Part shown: one piece after another, positions 1-10,772 of the stretch
Position numbering within the stretch: the stretch's first letter is position 1
How the letters are laid out: every line of letters begins with the position of its first letter
Assembly: GCA_019916065.1 (NCBI GenBank)
Contig: CM034236.1
Location: 21,345,508 to 21,409,507 of the forward strand
Origin: Vitellaria paradoxa
Lineage: Eukaryota; Streptophyta; Magnoliopsida; Ericales; Sapotaceae
Length of the DNA stretch: 64,000 bases
Reading direction: 5' to 3'
The notes under the pieces: generated by a model
Told to the model about the DNA's origin: nothing
Database searches by the model: none
What the model saw: only the letters and a program-made list of their open reading frames with translations
Translations under genes and position numbers: made by a program

Positions 1-282
1 AATGATCGAGCATTGGTAACAATCAATTATATGTTCCAAACGAAAGAATTTCGAGCATAAAAGCATTAACATCTATAGAAGATATTTTCAATCGTGAAAG
101 AGAAGGTAGTACTTAAAAACACATTAGTAATTACTTTATTTATCTACATAACTACAAAAAATAAAGAATTACATTCAAAATTCTAAACATATATGAATCC
201 ACTTATGTGTCTTAATCTTACAATTAGATATTGGAGAAGAAAGAGCTAGAAAGGTTTTATGTTGAGAATATTACTGTTATAA

Positions 283-1440
283 GCTCCAAATCAGAGAATC
301 TGAGGAATTTACTATTTTATTTGCTGGGTATCTACCACAACAATATGTAGTTGACATGTACATAAAACTTGAAACAACTAGATTAGATCATTATCGAAGA
401 AAACAATAAAAAATTATATCTAAGTTGTATCAAGGCATTGTTGACAGTGTCATAGCTGGAGAAACTAGAGGAAGCCAAGTTAGAAAAACAATTGTACTTC
501 CAGCAAGTTTTGTTGGCAGCCCAGAGACGTGCGTCAAAGATATTTGGATGCTATGGCATTAGTCCAACAGTTTGGAGGACCCAATCTTTTTATTACAATG
601 ATGTGCAATCCTGAATGGCAGGAAATCAAGGATGAACTAAAGGAAGGACAATCACCACAAGACAGGCTTAACCTGACAGCAAAGGTATTTCACAAACCTC
701 CAAGATTTAAATGACCAAATTTTTAAAAAAGATGTCTTTAGAAAAGTGGCAACAAAAGTTCATGTGATTAAGTTTTAAAAAAAGGCCTACCTCATGCACA
801 TATATTAATCATATTGAAGTTCGAGTATAATAAAACAACTCTAGATCAGTATAATAAATATGTTTGTGCGGAGATTTTTGATCAAGAGAAATATCCACTT
901 TTGCATCAAATGGTAATTAAACATATAATGCATGAACCTTGCGATGATCTGAACATTAAAAATGCATGTATGGCCAACGAAAAAAGTAAAAGCCATTATC
1001 CCCGAGAATTTTGCTCAAATATCGTGCAAGGTTAAGATGGATATCCAATTTACAGAAGAAAAAATGACAATAGAGGAGTGCATGTTCAAAATACAAACTA
1101 GAAAATAGATGGGCAGTCCCTTACAACCCATATTTGCTTTCTTGATATAATTGTCATATCAACATTGAAATATGTTCAGGTATAAAAGCAGTAAAATACC
1201 TTGCTCAAAATGCAATACTAGATAATAGATGGGTAGTCCCTTACAACCCACACTTGCTTTCTCAGTATGATTGTCATATCAATGTTGAAATATGTTTAGG
1301 TATAAAGCAGTAAATACCTTTACAAGTACATCTATAAGGGACACGATAAAGTTGCTATTCACATTGCATTTAATGATGGAGAAAATGTTACTGATGAAAT
1401 AAAACAATTCCAAGATTTAAGATAGGTATCAACATAAGAG
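283..1440 (+). pseudogene. Helitron Rep domain (HUH replication initiator), broken
   Basis: N-terminal part of the rolling-circle replicase/helicase of plant Helitrons, which nicks and transfers single-stranded DNA. Around 529-714 the translation reads MRQRYLDAMALVQQFGG and FITMMCNPEW, typical of the Helitron-like N domain. The two-histidine metal motif (GLPHAHIL) is encoded at 784-807 with the histidines at 793-795 and 799-801. The stretch at 814-1035 continues with KYPLLHQMVIKHIMHEPC and SKSHYPREF. The double-tyrosine region YLYKYIYKGHD is at 1315-1347, so the catalytic residues are still recognisable. The reading frame is interrupted by stops, by frame changes near 714-784 and after 1035, and by a 119-bp tandem duplication at 1084-1320. 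No functional protein can be made. Confidence 0.85.
1084..1320 (+). repeat. 119-bp tandem duplication inside the Helitron Rep domain
   Basis: Two adjacent copies, 1084-1202 and 1203-1320, encode the same Rep segment (RWVVPYNPYLLSQYDCHI region) just before the double-tyrosine motif. The copies differ at several positions (for example gggcagtccc against gggtagtccc) and the second is one to two bases shorter, so the duplication is not recent and also shifts the frame. Confidence 0.9.
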
Positions 1441-2310
1441 TCGATGTGGTGAATCTTTAAATTCAATATAAGTGAGATGTACCTAGCAGTTATAGACTTA
1501 CAATTGCACCTTCCAAATAAAGCAGCTCCTGAGTTATTAGGAGAATTCGAATCTTGAAAATGTTATTCAATGGGACCAAGCTTCAAGGACTATGCTGATA
1601 GAATTTCTCAGAATGTATGCTACTGACGAAAATGCAAAAACAAAAAACTTCTTGTACAAGGAGTTTCTTGAACATTATTTCTGGGAAAAGTAAGGCAAAT
1701 TCTAGAAAAAAAAGGGGGGGGGAAGACGTTATAGGCCGTATAAATAGGGCAAATCCAACTAAAGGTGAAAGATATTAGTTAAGATTATTTCTTAACCATG
1801 TAAAAGGGTCGATATCGTTCGAAAATATTTTAATGGTTAATGGAATAAAATGCATGACGTTCAAAGAATCTGCGCAAAAAAAAGATTGTTGAAATCTGAT
1901 GAAAGCATTAATCAATGCATCGACGAAGCAGTTCCATTCCACATGCCACATGCATTTCGGAGATTATTTGCAACTTTATTAGTTCTGTGAGCCAACAGAT
2001 GTTAGAAAAACTTGGGATACATATTTTGAATGTATGTCTGAGGATTTTAAAAGAGATCAAGCCCACTTAGTAGAAAGCCAAATATATTCTACAGTTCAAA
2101 GTGTGAACTCCTTCTTAGAGAGCATTGGAAAACCATAAAAGATTACGATTTGCCAGCATTAGTCCAAAGGAATTTGAACAAATACCCACACAAATAGAAG
2201 AGGTAAGGATGAGATGTCTGTTGCTATTCCTGATGAAGACCTTCGTGCAGTGTCAAAATTAAACTATGAACAACATATTGCATACACGACTATTTTAGAC
2301 TGAGTAAATG
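1441..2310 (+). pseudogene. Helitron Rep-helicase linker region, broken
   Basis: Coding remnant between the Rep and helicase domains. Fragments in changing frames resemble the conserved linker of plant Helitron proteins: FNISEMYLAVIDLQLHLPN near 1460-1520, SINQCIDEAVPFHMPHAFRR followed by LFATLL at 1900-1980, and a segment near 2120-2190 preceding the helicase. There is no open frame longer than about 60 codons. A run of G at 1713-1721 next to a poly-A tract marks an expanded homopolymer. Assigned by position and motif resemblance only. Confidence 0.65.
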
Positions 2311-3600
2311 GATAAAGAAGTATATTTTTTATAGATGGGCCTGGGGGAATAGGGAAAACATATTTGCATCGTGCATTGCTAGCTAAGATTAGATCAAATG
2401 GTATGATTGTTCTTGCAACAGCAACATCAGGCATGGTGGCAATCATTATTCTTGGTGGTCGAACAGCTCATTCACGTTTCAAAATACCCATTCTCGTAAT
2501 AGAAACAAGTTTGTGCAACATTTCAAAACAAAGTAGGACAACAAAATTGTTACACAAATCAAGGCCTATTATATGGGATAAAGCATTAATGGCTAAAAGG
2601 TTTGCTATTGAAACTTTAGATCGAAGTCTCAAAGATATAATGAACAATGAAGAATCGTTCGGTGGAAAGGTAATCGTATTTGGAGAAGATTTTCGTCAAG
2701 TGCCCCTAGTAGTTCCTCGAGGGACCAGGGCTGAAACTGTTAGTGCAAGTTTGGTAAGGTCATACCTTTGGGACAAAATGGAAAAATTAACATTGACAAC
2801 AAACATGAGAGCACAAGTGGATTCATACTTTAGTGAGTTTTTTCTTAAAATTGGAAATGGAGACCAACCAACTAAAGATGATGATTTTATTGAGCTACCA
2901 AAAAAGATGGTGATAAAGAATGAAAATAACGAGTGGCTAGAAGATCAATTGATCAAATATGTTTTTCCTTCGTTGGAAGAACTTGCTTATTGCACAGTAT
3001 GCATGAAAGAACATGCAATTCTTGCCACAACAAATGAAAATCTAGACATGTTAAATGAGAAATTGGTTGGAATGTTCCCCGCTGACGCCAGGACTTTTTA
3101 CAGCTTTGATTATTGATGATACAAACAACTTCTATCAAGAAGAATTCCTGAACATATTAATGCCAAATGCACATCCACTCTACACCTTGATTGTGAAAAA
3201 AGGAGGCCCAATAATGCTATTAAGGAATTTGGATCCATTAAATGGTTTATGCAACGACACAAGAATGATTTGCAAACGTTTTGGCTATAATAATAATGCC
3301 ATACATGCTACAATTATTATTAGAGAACATATTAGAAAACAAGTATTTGTTCCAAGAATACCTCTCTCAATTGTAGAGACTAAAGGATATCCATTCAAAT
3401 TTCAGTGAAAACAATTCCCAATTCGTCTATGTTTTGCAATGACTATAAATAAATCACAAGGACAGACAATACTGCATGTCGGTGTCTATCTACCTCAAGA
3501 TGTATTCTCACACGGTCAGCTCTAAGTAGCATTATCTTGAGCGACTTCAATGTCAACAACAAAATTTTTGGTCAAATCAGAAGGACCAAATGACAAACAA
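2310..3600 (+). pseudogene. Helitron Pif1-type helicase domain, broken
   Basis: SF1B helicase part of the Helitron protein. Walker A (GPGGIGKT) is encoded at 2337-2360 and continues in frame into a 250-codon open stretch to 3116. Other motifs: a GEDFRQVPLV motif III near 2682, TTNMRA near 2800, and NKSQGQT with [13 protein letters not shown] in the C-terminal part at 3440-3525. The frame shifts near 3110 (the second frame is open until a TGA at 3406-3408). Three further lesions follow: that TGA after KFQ, a TAA replacing the tyrosine codon of GQLYVALSR, and a TGA replacing the arginine of the same motif. The last is a CGA-to-TGA change, typical of methylated-cytosine decay. Helicase identity is firm; function is lost. 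Confidence 0.9.
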
Positions 3601-4190
3601 AAGACGTATGCAAAAAATATAGTTTACAAAGAAGTTTTTACACAACAAAGATACTTACATAAGACTAATTACTTATACATTTAAAACAAATGTTGCATGT
3701 TAAACATTTAGATGACATAACTTCATATATGTTTTAATTTTAATTATTGTTATATTGCATTATTCCTATTGTACTTTAACACAATGTTAATATTTAATAG
3801 ATAAATATATAAAAATAAATAATTTTGCTAAGTTCCCCTTGTGTAGTATCTCACTTTTTTTGAAAATCATCGGGTCAGCGCATTCATGTGTTGTCGTGTT
3901 AACGTCTTCTTTGTGTTTATGCTTGTTAGGTAACTTTAGAAATTCTTTATTTTGGGCAAATAATCTTGTTATGTAATGGAATTTCTTTGAAGGGACCATT
4001 CCTTCTTTAAGTGGATTAGAAAATCTTTACTACTGACCTTTCTTATAACAACCTATCACGTAGTGACATTGTGATGACAGAGTTACATTTTTCAGTATGA
4101 AATATAGTCTTAAGTAGCCACTAAGTAGACACACTTAATTCTTCCTCATGCACATATGCTCTTCTGTACCATTATTCATGACATTTAAGT
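3601..4190. other. Non-coding stretch between Helitron helicase and solo LTR
   Basis: AT-rich sequence inside the Helitron with no supported gene. It probably contains the 3' end of the RepHel unit and the promoter side of the RPA unit. The last five bases (TAAGT, 4186-4190) are the left target duplication of the LTR that follows. Confidence 0.6.
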
Positions 4191-6177
4191 TGTAATAACC
4201 TGAAATTTTTTTTCCTTAATTAAATTATTTAAGTGTGGTAGTGATATTTATTATAGTAAAAATCTAGAAAATTGAGCATTTAAAAATTTTTGGAATAAAA
4301 AAAATTAGTTGGAAAAATTTTCGGATTAAAATTCACCCTATGTAGGAGTTTAATGTAGAATTTCTAAAATTTTTATCCAAACACTTCTTAGCCCAATTAC
4401 TTATTTGGTTCAAACCAAGACCATTAACCCATGGGTCAACCCTTTTCTTTGACTCACCTTAACTCACTTCAACTCACTTTATCACTCAATGAATTGACTC
4501 ATGAATAGTTGCTCTAAATTATTTCCCGACAACTTCATTTCCATCTTCCATACACTCTAACCATCTTTCAAAATTATTTGACTAATTGGACAAAGAGAAG
4601 ACCCACATTGATGACCTTAAAGCATCTTTTTCAAATTATTTAGCAAACAAGATTTAAAGCATTTTGTTTGAAAGCTAGCATGATTTAAAGCATTTGGTTA
4701 AATTGTCAAAAAGCTAGCATGATTGTTTAAATTTGTCAAAAAGTTAGCTTGATTCCCGGATCATGCCACCTCCTTACATCTTCCCCAATGCTTTTCTTAA
4801 ATGATATGGTTAGATAGTCAAAAAGTAAGCATGATTCTTGGATCATGCTACCAATTGTATAGGCATGATCTTATCTTAGTTAATTTTTTTCTTCACCAAT
4901 AATTTTCTCTTCACTCCCTATAAATTGTGTGTCTTCAAAGAAAAGAAAATAAGAGAGAAATAATAATAAATTATTAATTAGTAAGGCTGAAGATTTGGTG
5001 TTGCTTGGAGGAAGAAGAAAGGCTTGGAATTTTCCAATTTGGGTGGTGTTCAAAGCTAACTCATTTTTCCTTCTTAGACTTGGTCATTAATATCTTCATT
5101 GAGGTAGGATGATGAATCTCCTAAAATATATTTGATGCATTTTCTGGTTTGAAGTATGAAACTTGATTGTGATAAAAATAAATACCCGTATATTGGGGGT
5201 AGGGAAGCCAAAAATTTTGACTGAAGTAACTCAGTATGCTGACAGCTCTCTATTTGTAATTTCTTATGTGCTTCTGACCCCTAAAATGGTGGAATTAGGC
5301 TTCGGCTAAAACATAAAAGTTGTAGCCCTTTCAGTTTTCTTTTCAACCCAAAAAGAATTGCATCAATCCGATTTGTGAGTCAAAAGTTATGCCCAAGATA
5401 CTGAGCACGTGTAAAACTGTATTTTCTGAACAAACTGAATTCAAAGCTGTTTTTGTACCTTTAGACCTTAAATTTTTAAAAAGTGTAAAACATGAAAGTT
5501 GTAGGTCTTGAAGTCTAGTTTCTACAGATATAAAGTTTATAGATATTGGAGTCTTGCTCTATTTTATATGAATTTTCTTTTAAGCTGCTATTCTGCTTAG
5601 CTTTAATTGATGCTTGTTTAAATTTCCAATTTCCTTCTGTTAGTTATAGTCATGTTAATAATTTCTATTGATATGAAATTATTTTAAACTAGATATTATG
5701 TATTATTTGACACTCTAATATTGATGATAATTGACTTAGATAATCAGTTTCATCATGAATAGTTGGATGAATTATTCAAACTAAAATGCTAGTATTTGAT
5801 AAAATGCCCAAAAGAAACAATGGACTTGTTCTTTTCTCATTTGGTCTTTCTTAAATGAATTTGATTTATTTTTGGTATTGTTTTGTCAACCTAGCAAGTT
5901 ATATAATTATATTTTTATGATTAAGTGAATTTAATGAAACTCATTTAATACCTTCCTAAACATTAGGATAATTCTGTGGACATTTGTGGATATCTTGAAA
6001 CCAAAAACCTATGATAAGGGTTTAGTTATAAATAAGATGATGATTGGAAATTTATTTAAATTATTTTGAATAAAATAAAACTTATCAATTTTGCTAAAAA
6101 TTAAATATAAGTCCAAGAGCTATTTATTATCTTTATATTCCATAAAATAATAAAATAAAAGGTAAAAGGAGCAAAAA

Positions 6178-6260
6178 CCGAGATTTGTAGCCAATGAGGT
6201 TCGAACTTGCGACTTTAAATCGCAATTAGGGTCGCCCACCCACTAAGCTACCAACCTCGG
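6178..6260 (-). other. tRNA-like 83-nt segment in the solo LTR (copy 1)
   Basis: On the minus strand the ends pair as a 7-bp acceptor-like stem (CCGAGGT with ATCTCGG, one G-U). An internal box A matches TRGCNNAGYNGG at residues 11-22 (TAGCTTAGTGGG) and a box B matches GWTCRANNC at residues 55-63 (GTTCGAACC). A stem TTGCGA/TCGCAA with a 7-nt loop lies just before box B. It is not a normal tRNA: the T stem is poor and about ten extra bases separate the T arm from the 3' acceptor strand. Likely tRNA-derived; whether RNA polymerase III uses it is unknown. Confidence 0.6.
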
Positions 6261-6719
6261 CCTAATTAATATACCATTAGAAATAATTTTATTCTTATCA
6301 AATTTGGTACGGTAAACTTGTCAAAACAATTAACTAAAATACTAATTTGTATTCTAAATTTTTTTTTTACTTGCTAATGGTTAATTTACATATAGTGCCT
6401 AACTTTGTGATAATGATATTGATGACTATGTTAAATCTTTGATTTATTGAGAATTACTATTAAAGTATGGATATAGATAAAGTGCTTAAAAATATATTGC
6501 ATGTGACTAAATAATCTCACTTTTGATTCATCGCCCGGGAACATTGTTGGTTGTTATTAAAAATGTCTGATTTCCATACAAGGTACCCTTGGAATGTAAA
6601 AGGGTGAGAAGAAATTAAGGCACTTGGTGCTAAAGCTATTTTTGGCAATGGGGTGATGGGTGGGTAGAAATGGCCTTTTAGATGAAGATGGGAACATGCA
6701 TTTTATTTGAGAGATGCTC

Positions 6720-6782
6720 CCTTCTGACCTGGCCAGTCAGGTAGCCGGTCGCGACGGCTAGGTTTTTTTTTTTTTTTTTTTT
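6720..6782 (+). other. Two adjacent hairpins followed by poly-T
   Basis: CTGAC/GTCAG and TAGCCG/CGGCTA form two small neighbouring stem-loops at about 6723-6755. A run of more than twenty T follows. This would look like a terminator-type structure for transcription of the plus strand; no function is shown. Confidence 0.35.
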
Positions 6783-7001
6783 GGTAGGTGACACCGTTGG
6801 TATGCATTGGATGCTAAGTCTGTAAAGTCACTGGTTCCTAAGGCTGGGGGTAGAGGAGGATAAGAGTATGATTATCTTAGGAGGATTTAGATTAAACTCT
6901 TTTACAAAATGTTATTGTGACTAGTAACCTCTCTTGTTGTGTATGAATGATGTGTTGGAATTATTTAATTATATTTAATTTATCTCGATTAATATTTTAT
7001 A

Positions 7002-7037
<36 letters not shown>
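7002..7037. repeat. (AT)n and (GTAT)n microsatellite
   Basis: About 25 bases of alternating AT followed by GTAT repeats, inside the solo LTR and directly next to the second tRNA-like segment. Confidence 0.9.
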
Positions 7038-7038
<1 letters not shown>

Positions 7039-7120
7039 GAAATCTGTATCGCTATGGGGTTTGATCCCGAGACCTTGAAGATCTAAATCTGAGATCCCTA
7101 CCACTACGACACAGACTTCA
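7038..7120 (-). other. tRNA-like 83-nt segment in the solo LTR (copy 2)
   Basis: Minus strand, again exactly 83 nt between paired ends: TGAAGTC with GATTTCA gives a 7-bp acceptor-like stem with one G-U. Box A-like TGTCGTAGTGGT is at residues 10-21 and box B GATCAAACC (GWTCRANNC) at residues 55-63, the same position as in copy 1. A 5-bp stem with a 7-nt loop (GATCT/AGATC) sits at the anticodon position. As in copy 1, about ten extra bases lie between the T arm and the 3' acceptor strand. Sequence identity to copy 1 is low, but the layout is the same. Confidence 0.6.
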
Positions 7121-7974
7121 TTGTGGTACACACATCAATATTTAACTATTTTTACATGTAAGTAAAATAGTAGTTACGGTGACGGTTTCATCGAACCTTT
7201 GTAAGTATAATTTACATTATTCAGTTGAGATCTATTGAATTAATTGTTGCATAACTAGTATGCCACCTAAACACATTCACTTAATACAGTGCAGTATTAT
7301 AATCACTGCATATAGGCACCTAGGAGATTCTGATTACTGGGCTTTAGTAGCTCACCCTTTGTGGGAATATTTTTTTCAGGATATTAAGCACAGGGATACA
7401 GAAGATGAGCTGGAAAGAGATTAATTTCTCTTAAATATTCCATCAGAAGAGTTATCTATTTTTTTCTTCTTTTCCTGCACAGAGTTGGAGGACTTTATTT
7501 TTGGTCTGTAATAATTGTTGGATGATTGTAATTATTAAGTATAGACCTAATTTGCTTTTATCTGGTATGTAATGTTAATCGTGTGATTGGGACACTTAGA
7601 TGGCTCTGTAATATTTTTCTCTATCTTTATTTTGTGCCCTGTAGTTGAAATCCTATCAAATGGTTCAGTCCAATGACTTATAAATATTGTTTGGGATAAA
7701 CATGAGATTTTGACTATCTTAAATTTTTCTTACGGGTCAACCCCAATCTGGAGGAAAACTCTGGGGTGTGACAGCGTGTTATTATCATCTTATTTTTATA
7801 CCTAACAAATAAATTTCAAGTCACCCCTGGGCATTCGGTTATGAAAATCCGGGGCGTGACATAAGTAATGTATCTTTATAGATGTTTGGCACCATTATAT
7901 ATATTTACTTTAAAATCATTTTAAATGTTATAATTATTACTTTGCAATAATGATGTCTCCTGAAATTTTTCATA

Positions 7975-9968
7975 GCTAGAAGCGGAACCAATTAGACAAT
8001 TACAATGGTTTCAAAGGAATTGGACAATTAAATGTACGGCTCTTCGAACAAGCATGATTAACAAGTTCAATGGTGAAAAAGGAGAAGCTGAAGTATGGAA
8101 AATAATTATGGCTGATGAGCAGGTTAGGTTACTGAAATACAAATTTTTTATATTTACATTTGAATTGAAAGCCATTATTAGAAAAAAAAAATTAGTATAG
8201 TGCATGCTTATTAGGGAACAAGGATTCAAGCTATCATGTTCAACGAAATAGTTGAAAAATTCCAAAATCTAATTAAAAAAGAAAGCACATATTTCATATC
8301 AAATGGATTGGTGAAGTCAAGAAATCCAAAATTCCCAAATGTGCATCCTGAGTTGGAATTATCGTTGACAAATAATACAAATACTGAAGCTGCTCCAACT
8401 ACAATTCATATGGAAGCTATTTTCAATAATTTTCACTGCGATTAAAGAAATCATTTCAAATGAGATTGAAGTTCTATTTCGTAAGTGAAAATAATTCCCA
8501 ATTTTTTTATTTAACTACCAAATAAAAACCTTTAAATAACAATTTTTTTTATAGATGTCCTTACAATTGTTTTGAGGGTGAAACCACTCATTAGCATAAT
8601 GAGAAATGGAGATGGGCCTTTGTATAAAAAACGTGACATCATTATCATGGACAAGGAGTATTGACTATGAATATAAGCTAAATAAATTATTTTGAATGTT
8701 CTAGACAAACAACATCTGCGCAATTTCCCCTTTTATGTTTATAGGTGTGAAGTTATCACAGTAACTCTTTGGGGTGACAGCATTAAACGAAAGAACATCA
8801 CTAGAAGAAATGGTCACAAAAGAGCTAATTGTTGTGCTTACAAATACAAAACAATCAACATTTGAAAGCAATAATCTTTATTTACAAAAAAGTATAACTA
8901 GTGACAATTAATAATAATTTTCTTTACCTGAACTAACAACTTTGCATGTAACCCAGGCAAAACCAATCTTACTACCTCTCACGTCTCAACAGTGCACATC
9001 AATCCAAAATTACAAAAATTAGATGACATGAAAGAGCGGTAATGTATTTTAAACTCTTCAAATCCTTTAATTTACATGTTGTTAAATATATTTGAAACAA
9101 ATTCAAATAATAGAACATATTACTCATAAAGGCGAAAAATATATCAACAAAACAAAAAGGAGACGACAACTTTTCCAACAACAAAAAGAATGACCCAAGC
9201 AATAAAAGTTGAGCTAGAAGACATAATTACCAATTCAGTCTCAACTTAGGTGCAACAACAATCTTTAAAATCTTTTTACTAATACTTTCGTTTTACCACT
9301 AAAAATAATAATTAATTACAGGATTTATATTGTTTATTCAAAGGAATGGTAATTAGCATCGATAATCAGTAAAGACCATGGTATTATTCTTGCAAAAGTT
9401 GCAACAAAAATGTTGATGTACAACATGATAGAGCAACTTGTGTAAAATGTAATGATTCAAAAGATATATGCCAACGTAAACCCAAAAATATATTAGTGTC
9501 GCAAAAAAATTTTATAATTGACAATAACGTATTTAAAATTAATTTTTTCTTCACAAAAAAAAAAAAAAAAAAAAAAATATGTATACGCTTAGACTACTTG
9601 TGGGAGGAAAGAAACAAACTACAATGGTCACCGTATTTGATGAAGCAGAAAGTCTAATAGGATGTCCAGTTGCAAAATATATTCAATCTCACAAACAGGT
9701 GATGTATTGGAAAAAATTTATTGCTATTAAATTCATATTTTACAAGGCCTAACACTAACAAAATCAGTAAATACATTTACAGAATGGTTACAATTGCAAA
9801 TTTTTCAAAAGGCTTGTCTCGAGCTCAGGGAAATACTTTATTTTCTTAATTCGAATGGATAAAAGAAGTGAGAATGACAGAACCCAAGGACGGATGATTG
9901 CACATGATATACAAAAGGACAAAGACAACATAATTGCAATTGATGACGATGAAAGCTTGAGCAGCTAA
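7975..9968 (+). pseudogene. RPA1-like (RPA70) gene of the Helitron, multi-exon, decayed
   Basis: Replication protein A large-subunit homologue, a single-strand DNA-binding protein that many plant Helitrons carry. Likely exons: one ending at 8122 (GT donor at 8123); 8217-8444 with GTRIQAIMFNEIVEKFQNLI and an OB-fold-like SNGLVKSRNPKFPNVHP; about 8553-8660 (TIVLRVKPLISIMRNGDG); about 8744-8885 (EVITVTLWGDSI); about 9378-9470 with the C-terminal zinc finger (YYSCKSCNKNVDVQ then ATCVKC); about 9590-9700 (MVTVFDEAESLIGCPVAKYI); and about 9785-9968. Domain order matches RPA1: OB folds, then a CxxC...CxxC zinc ribbon in the last OB fold. Stops and frame changes are present, for example a TAA ending the 8236-8445 frame, and no N-terminal part is seen. 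Exon borders are approximate. Confidence 0.75.
9555..9578. repeat. Poly-A tract
   Basis: A run of over twenty A within an intron of the RPA-like gene, just upstream of the exon that encodes the FDEAESLIG segment. Confidence 0.85.
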
Positions 9969-10742
9969 AGGAACAAGAAGATTAAAATAGAAAAAAAAAA
10001 AAAAACTAGAAACTATTTACACTTTAAATGTTTTTTAAGGATGAAGCTTTTCAATTTTTTTTTTCAATTTTTTTTTCAATTTATACTTTGATATTTTCTT
10101 TCAATAAGTGTAGTTATGGGGTAATTACCTTTATTTCTCTACTTTTATTATAATGGAAATGCCACCATTTATGTATGTATGGCATAATTTTGAAAATTTG
10201 ATTGTTAGTACTGCTTTTATATTATATTGCAGCTGGTTTATTATGTGTGCAGAGAGGTTATATGTATTTTTGCGAAATCCTTTTTTGAAAACTTGAAATC
10301 AATTTGGACAAGGTTTGTATGGGTCTGTTAGAAAATGATTTCTTATTCTCGAAGTTTTTATGCTAACGTTCTCAAGCAGACCATATCAATCACTCAATTT
10401 TTTAGAATAATCTTACTCCAACTCCCAACTCAAAACCTTCGATATTCTTTGATCAATTTTCAACACCTTCATTAATGTTTAATTTTAAATAATTATAAAC
10501 ACATACACAGTAATATATATATATATACCTACATTAATAACAAATTCACAAGAATAAACCTCAATGAATTTTATGAACCAAATAATTAAACTATATAATT
10601 TCTTGGCGTTAGGCTCTTCATCAAGACACTCAATATAAAAAAAATATAAAGATTTTAAGGTAAGTTTTTTAAAAATAATATTCTTATTTTTTATTGTTAG
10701 CTCTTTTTTTTTTTTAAATTTAAATATATGAAAGAATAAATA

Positions 10743-10772
10743 TACATGTGTAATGCACGTGTATTTTTCTAG
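10743..10772 (+). other. Helitron 3' terminus: hairpin plus CTAG
   Basis: TACATGTG (10743-10750), a 5-nt loop and CACGTGTA (10756-10763) form an 8-bp stem with one G-T pair. Five T residues and CTAG (10769-10772) follow, and the next base is T. A short hairpin upstream of CTRR with insertion before T is the recognised 3' end of plant Helitrons. The orientation agrees with the upstream RepHel and RPA genes. Confidence 0.75.

Larger units (their letters stand above)
4191..7861 (+). mobile_element. Solo LTR (Ty3/Gypsy type), 3.67 kb, inserted in the Helitron
   Basis: Begins TGTAATAACCTG and ends GGGGCGTGACA. It is flanked by a perfect 5-bp duplication TAAGT (4186-4190 and 7862-7866), the expected footprint of LTR-retrotransposon integration. 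Length, the TGTAAYRACC start and the GGGGYGTGACA end resemble the long LTRs of plant Tekay/Del-type Gypsy elements. No gag or pol similarity is visible, so it is a solo LTR or an element without coding capacity. A second LTR-like end (CTGGGGTGTGACA) occurs at 7761-7773, so the right end may be composite. Two tRNA-like segments and an (AT)n tract lie inside. It separates the two Helitron genes and must be younger than the Helitron insertion. Confidence 0.85.
1..10772 (+). mobile_element. Decayed autonomous Helitron, 5' end outside the window
   Basis: The segment carries the two genes expected of an autonomous plant Helitron in the same orientation: a Rep/Pif1-type helicase gene (about 283-3600) and an RPA1-like single-strand-binding protein gene (about 7975-9968). 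It ends with a hairpin followed by CTAG and then T, the known Helitron 3' terminus. The TC 5' end is not in the window. A 3.67-kb solo LTR (4191-7861) with a perfect target duplication interrupts the space between the two genes. Both genes are broken by stops and frameshifts, many explainable as C-to-T changes, so the copy cannot be autonomous now. The order RepHel then RPA and the 3' end support one element rather than separate fragments; this linkage is inference. Confidence 0.85.

Noticed and set aside
6178..7120. Functional tRNA genes
   Set aside because: Lengths, extra bases before the 3' acceptor strand, poor T stems and inconsistent anticodon positions exclude normal tRNAs.
4191..7861. 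Large Helitron intron between RepHel and RPA
   Set aside because: The TG...CA ends and the perfect TAAGT duplication show an LTR insertion instead.
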